Positions 59,461 to 64,000 of a DNA stretch of 64,000 nucleotides are shown piece after piece. Each line of letters starts with the position of its first letter. Positions within the stretch are counted from its first letter, which is position 1. The notes beneath the pieces were generated by a model. It was not told the DNA's origin. It saw only the letters and a program-made list of their open reading frames with translations, and made no database searches. The DNA comes from Amphiduros pacificus (taxonomy: Eukaryota; Annelida; Polychaeta; Phyllodocida; Hesionidae): NCBI GenBank assembly GCA_949316495.1, contig OX439010.1:18853766-18917765 (forward strand). Direction: 5' to 3'. The position numbers were made by a program, and so were the translations under genes.

Positions 59461-61248
59461 GCACATACATACTTTATTCCATATTAACATTTCTAATTGG
59501 CTTTAACCCACAAAATAATCATGCTTGACAGAGCAGAAAATAATTGCATTACTTATATGTATCCCCACCCATTCTCTGATTGCTGCGTCATATCATCAAA
59601 CACAGATACATATTCAATTTGCATTTCTGCAATTCGTTTTTTCTGATTTATATTGCAAAATAATACATGAAACAGCACTGTGCAATTAATCTGAAAATAA
59701 AAATGAGTAGGCAGTCTTGATAACTTGGCAATACAGGGTACTAGTTTGACCTCTGTGAGTTGGGGAACCAATCACAGACAATAATCTGGTTTCCTATCCC
59801 TGGAAAGAGGGAAGCATTATCTCAAGCATAGGTTGGCCCCCAGTATAAATAAACCACTGTTAACAATTGCAGTACAATCACCTGGTAAATATAGTCTGCA
59901 AAGAGGATAAAACACAAGATTGGGAAGAACCACCACCTAGGCAAAGCAAAAACATTATTCTGCCATGCAAGCAGTGTTTTGTTTTGAGGGGTTTTAACAT
60001 ATTTTTACTTGCAATTGAACAATAGCTTTACAACTATACAAGCTATACAACCTACATCTATATTTTGTTTAATTGAAGAGTGGCCATTAATTTGCAATTT
60101 AAAGCATTGCTCTGCCAGACAAGATTTTAATTTTTTGTTTATTCTTTATAACATTGGACATGCCTGCTGATCTGAAACATACCGTAATACAATTTTTCTT
60201 GGCCTGATGTGTTTTCCATAATTCTCTGAATAGCTAGTTCCCCAGGAAATGTAAATATATTCCAAACGTATTCTCTGGATAAATGACTGATCCTTTGAAA
60301 TGTATTGCCTAATTGAGTGCCAGCCAATGCAATTGGTCAAATGTTGTACACAAGATAGAAACTGATCCCCGTGGTTTATTTGTTCTTTCAAATGGATGTC
60401 ATTACCATACATTCATGAGTTTCTCTCAATACAAATTTTCTGAGCAACAAGCGCAGTCACTTTAAAATATGTTTTTTTCCATTAAAAGAGTATTAAGCTT
60501 CAATTTTAGCAATTATATCATAATATCATTGGATAAAAATGATACGAATAAATTAGCAGCTAGACTGGTTAAGAAAAACATTATATTTGTGTCCATTAAT
60601 GCTATTCAAACATTTTTTCAAAGTATTTCAATATGAAAAGAGGTGTCTGCTTCTCATGCTGGTAGTCATGGGTTTGATTCCTTCCATATATAATTAAAAT
60701 TTGGTTTAAAAAAAAAGTTTTTTTGTTCACACTGAACACAAGTACTCCATATCTGCCTTTTCAAATGCTTCCATTTGATGTCTATGCTAAATTGCAAAGA
60801 TCTTTTGCAATTCATTGAAAAGAGCAGGGCTTTGAGTTTCAGTGGCACACTTCTATCTTGCCTGTTACAGCCTAATTTATGATATGAAATGAGTACACAA
60901 ACTAAAGTACTCACAATATTGTTATCCAGAAAGATTTCTGTGTTATCCTAATCATAAACAAAACACTGTGAGCCATTTCTTCACTGAAACATCCACTAAT
61001 TGCTTTTATACTAATTCAGCATCTCTAATTAACATCAACGCAGTTTGTACAATATTCTGTTGTGACACCAAACAGCAGACATTGTCATTTCTATGATACA
61101 TATGTATTTACTATTGATCGTGAGAAGGGATCAGGCATTCAGTGTTTGGTGACAATGTGTGTGTGCATATTGGGGCTATTTGCTAAGTATCATGTAACGA
61201 TTTATAAATATGGATTCAGAACGCCATACAGTAAACAGCTATACAGTA
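59461..61248. other. AT-rich DNA with a possible SINE relic
   Basis: At about 60640-60690 the words GAGGTGTCTGCTTCTCATGC and GTCATGGGTTTGATTCCTT look like a decayed tRNA-type B-box region, perhaps a third, broken SINE. Nothing else is recognised. Opposite-strand frames at 60139-60412 have no motif. Confidence 0.4.
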
Positions 61249-61277
61249 AACATGCCACTGTATGACAGTGGCATGTT
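61249..61277. other. Perfect 13 bp hairpin with 3-base loop
   Basis: AACATGCCACTGT (61249-61261) is followed by ATG and then its exact reverse complement ACAGTGGCATGTT (61265-61277). A direct repeat ATACAGTAAACA lies just upstream (61226 and 61241). Such a tight palindrome could extrude as a cruciform or mark a replication-slippage event. It is not followed by a U-rich tract. Confidence 0.85.
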
Positions 61278-61905
61278 ATATTACATTGGTACATACATGT
61301 ACATAACATGCCTTAGTTTGGGTACAAGATAATAACTTATCAGAGGCAAGATTTACTCGGTGGGATCAAGATTTTGATGTTAAGTTTAATGCCTTCTTCA
61401 GTGCATCCATTTTAGCAAATGAAAGTCAGAGTCCTTATTACCAGGCTTGACAAGCACCACATAAAATATTAATATTTCATTATTAAGGCTATGGAAAGCC
61501 TTTCACTTCTGGCAGCCCTAACAACATTTTTTTCTTCAAATCCTTCTCTTAAATATCAATCAAGCATTTACTTGTTTTGCATATTTTCAAGACGAAAATC
61601 TTGGCAAAAATTTTCAAAACTATTCTTAAATGTTTTATTTGTTTCTTTGAAAATCAGCTTGCTTCATACTAATGCTATGCCTGTAATGTATCAGTGCCAG
61701 TCTTTCCTTATGTGCCTGTAAATATATTTATCAAATCAATATATATCCTCTGCCTGTGTTTATTGACTTACATGCAATTTGCTTTCATCATGATGTTTGT
61801 TGCCATCAAAGTGAGTAGAAATCTCTTAGTTCTTGAAAGTAATACTGGCTAGTTACTGTCAAGTGCTGTGAACAGACAGAGTCTGATATCAGCCCTTTAT
61901 AAAAC
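61278..61905. other. AT-rich DNA, no gene recognised
   Basis: Only a short chance frame (61491-61721) occurs. Confidence 0.5.
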
Positions 61906-62275
61906 CCACTATCACTATCAATATCCCTATCACTGTCACTATCCCTATCACTGTCACTATCCCTATCACTGTCACTATCCCTATCACTACCGCTGTCCCT
62001 ATCACTATCCCTATCCCTGTCACTATCCCTATCACTGTCCCTATCCTATCACTGTCCCTATCCTATCACTGTCACTATCCCGATCACTGTCACTATCACT
62101 ATCAATATCCCTATCACTATCACTGTTCTTATCACTGTCCCTATCCCTATCCTATCACTATCACTACCACTCTCACTGTCACTATCCCTGCCACTATCCC
62201 TCTCACTATCCCATTCACTGTCACTATCCCTATCACTGTCACTGGCACTATCCCTCTAACTATCTTTATCACTAT
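61906..62275. repeat. Compound microsatellite of CCCTATCACTGTCACTAT type
   Basis: Six-base words CTATCC, CTATCA, CTGTCA and CTGTCC alternate, giving an irregular 18 bp period. The plus strand is almost free of G. The frame at 61868-62290 reads it as HCHYPYHC and then SLSLS repeats and is not a gene. Confidence 0.92.
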
Positions 62276-62689
62276 ATTGGTTTTGACTGAGATGAGGAGT
62301 CTATCATCATAGTCCCAGGCATTGATGTATTCATGATATGAAAGCAGGGATTTTTATGTTCTTCGGTCTTGTGGCTGTAATGTGTTTGTAGTACCAACCT
62401 TTAGAATCCAATATTTGATGTGTTAGGCAAGATACTGTGGACTGGTACAAAATCCAGCCAATTAATTTATTGATGATAGCAGAAAGAAAAGTGTGCTTTG
62501 ATTAAATACTGGATATTTTACCAATCAGTAAAGTATTCAAAATGTCTTGTCCGAAAAAGCCCTTCCTCTTTAAAAGAATGGCTGGTTGTTTTTCTCTGCA
62601 TTATAACAATGAAGTCATGGAAATTCTGGCCATAATCACTTTCCAAAAAATAATTCTCTTTAATATGATAGATTATAAGTCTTGTATTG
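62276..62689. other. Spacer, no gene recognised
   Basis: Unique AT-rich DNA; the overlapping opposite frames at 62518-62850 lack motifs. Confidence 0.5.
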
Positions 62690-62995
62690 TCAGACTGCAT
62701 GACCAAAATGAATCAGGTTCAAAAGCATCTGCCAGCTTGCATAAACAAAATAAATCAGATTCAAAAACATCTGCCAGCTTGCATGAAAAGAAAATTAGAT
62801 TCAATGAATCTGCCAGCTATCATGATGGAATTAGATTTAGCTATATTTGACAAAAATGTTTGATCACGTTGAATCTGGTTTAAACACTTCTGTCAGACTG
62901 CCTGAAGAACCAGAGTTGGGTTTACATGAATCTTTCAGCATGTACAATTAAATTGAATCAGGTTTATATGCATCTGTCAGTTTGCATGACTGCAG
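62690..62995. repeat. Degenerate tandem repeat, about 43 bp unit, about 7 copies
   Basis: Copies share CTGCCAGCTTGCATGA, then AAATGAATCAGGTTC and AAAAGCATCT. The first three are close in sequence and the later ones progressively diverge. Confidence 0.8.
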
Positions 62996-63423
62996 ATGCT
63001 TAATATGTTTTGTAACAAAACTCTCCTCATCTTCCTTGTCAAATTGTTGGCAATTGTTAGACCTAAATGACTAAAACATTTGCTGCCACTTGCCACAAAC
63101 GTTCATTTAAATCTCGTCACCTGCTGGTTGATGTTGGCAGTGATGCTAGATGAAGCCCTTCGCAATCCTTTCATAGTAATTACCAGCGAATGTGGCTGAG
63201 ATGGCTGGCTGCGGCAGCAATGAGCTGGTTGGCTGTCAGCAGAGGACTGCACACATCAGGTGCATGTAAGCAGAGAGACCACATATCATATATCTGCCAT
63301 TGCAAAGTCTGCCATGTCCGCTGCCACTACCCTGTCAGCCCATACACTGCAATACAGCTTCCTGCGTCTGCTATCTGTTGCTTCTCTGCTCTCAGTCCTT
63401 CCACAATAAACACTATGAAGCAG
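62996..63423. other. Unique DNA before the terminal array
   Basis: Moderately GC-rich from 63180 to 63420. Frames here (63190-63549) run into the next repeat and show no recognised domain. Confidence 0.45.
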
Positions 63424-64000
63424 TCTGATGTACATTCTCTGCCGGTGACCTGTTGCTTGTCTATCCCTGGACTCTCTCATAGACACATAGTAACAGTCTC
63501 CTCTGTCTGTGACCTGTTGCTTGTCTATCCCTGGACTCTCCCATCATAGACACATAGTAACAGTCTCCTCTGTCTGTGACCTGTTGCTTGTCTATCCCTG
63601 GACTCTCTCATAGACACAGAGTAACAAAGTCTCCTCTGTCTGTGACCTGTTGCTTGTCTATCCCTGGACTCTCTCATAGACACATAGTAACAGTCTCATC
63701 TGTCTGTGACCTGTTGCTTGTCTATCCCTGGACTCTCTCATAATAGACACATAGTAACAAAGTCTCCTCTGCCGGTGACCTGTTGCTAGTCTATCCCTGG
63801 ACTCTCTCATCATAGACACATAGTAACAGTCTCCTTTGTCTGTGACCTGTTGCTAGTCTATCCCTGGACTCTCTCATAGACACATAGTAACAAAGTCTCC
63901 ACTGTCTGTGACCTGTTGCTAGTCTATCCCTGGACTCTCTCATCATAGACACATAGTAACAAAGTCTCCTCTCTCTGTGACCTGTTGCTAGTCTATCCCT
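63424..64000. repeat. Minisatellite, about 64-67 bp unit, about 9 copies, cut by the window end
   Basis: The unit has GTGACCTGTTGCTTGTCTAT then CCCTGGACTCTCTCATAGAC and ACATAGTAACAGTCTCC. Length variants come from CATCATAGAC against CATAGAC and AACAAAGTC against AACAGTC, 3 bp each. The array continues past the window. Confidence 0.94.

Noticed and set aside
61868-62290. Histidine/tyrosine/serine repeat protein
   Set aside because: Read-through of a CTATCC/CTGTCA compound microsatellite.

Overview
This window looks like intergenic or deep intronic DNA from an animal nuclear genome, most likely a marine invertebrate. It is AT-rich and lacks bacterial gene density. It carries tRNA-derived SINEs, an APE-type LINE, MITE-like elements, long (TA)n runs and many minisatellites. 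A molluscan or other lophotrochozoan source is my guess, from the style of the dispersed repeats rich in TGACCTT; nothing in the window settles it. I recognise no complete host protein-coding gene, rRNA or functional tRNA. Nearly all open reading frames are short chance frames or by-products of tandem repeats whose unit is a multiple of 3 bp.

Tandem repeats are the dominant feature. At least 18 arrays with distinct units (about 15 to 67 bp) cover roughly 12.8 kb, a fifth of the window. The main ones are 0.96-1.62 kb (25 bp), 1.87-3.63 kb (53 bp), 8.44-8.86 kb (~19-20 bp), 9.08-10.06 kb (57 bp), 15.11-15.67 kb (21 bp), 19.85-20.79 kb (41 bp passing into a related 56 bp unit), 41.0-42.35 kb (43 bp), 45.6-46.65 kb (44 bp), 47.5-48.6 kb (42 bp), 50.47-50.87 kb (25 bp), 54.56-56.31 kb (25 bp with a 450 bp higher-order repeat) and 63.4 kb to the window end (~64-67 bp).

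Transposable elements cluster mainly between 30.9 and 39.4 kb. There is a LINE 3'-end relic (30.9 kb) and a tRNA-derived SINE with an 18 bp target-site duplication (32.8-33.0 kb). A 578 bp element with perfect 29 bp terminal inverted repeats lies at 34.96-35.54 kb, and the first copy of a ~210 bp inverted-repeat element at 36.45 kb (second copy at 59.25 kb). A 5'-truncated LINE at 36.84-39.39 kb keeps a long open reverse-transcriptase frame; it is the only confidently recognised protein here. Two copies of a second SINE family lie at 44.2 kb (minus strand) and 51.8 kb (plus strand).

The remaining sequence is AT-rich DNA without recognisable genes. It includes a few GC-richer islands (12.6-12.85, 21.65-21.8, 51.2-51.7 and 58.25-58.45 kb) that could be conserved non-coding elements or isolated exons. 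The 51.2-51.7 kb island is the best candidate for host coding sequence, but only weakly. I found no gene set that would make up a new biological system. The most notable material is the repeat architecture and the non-autonomous elements.
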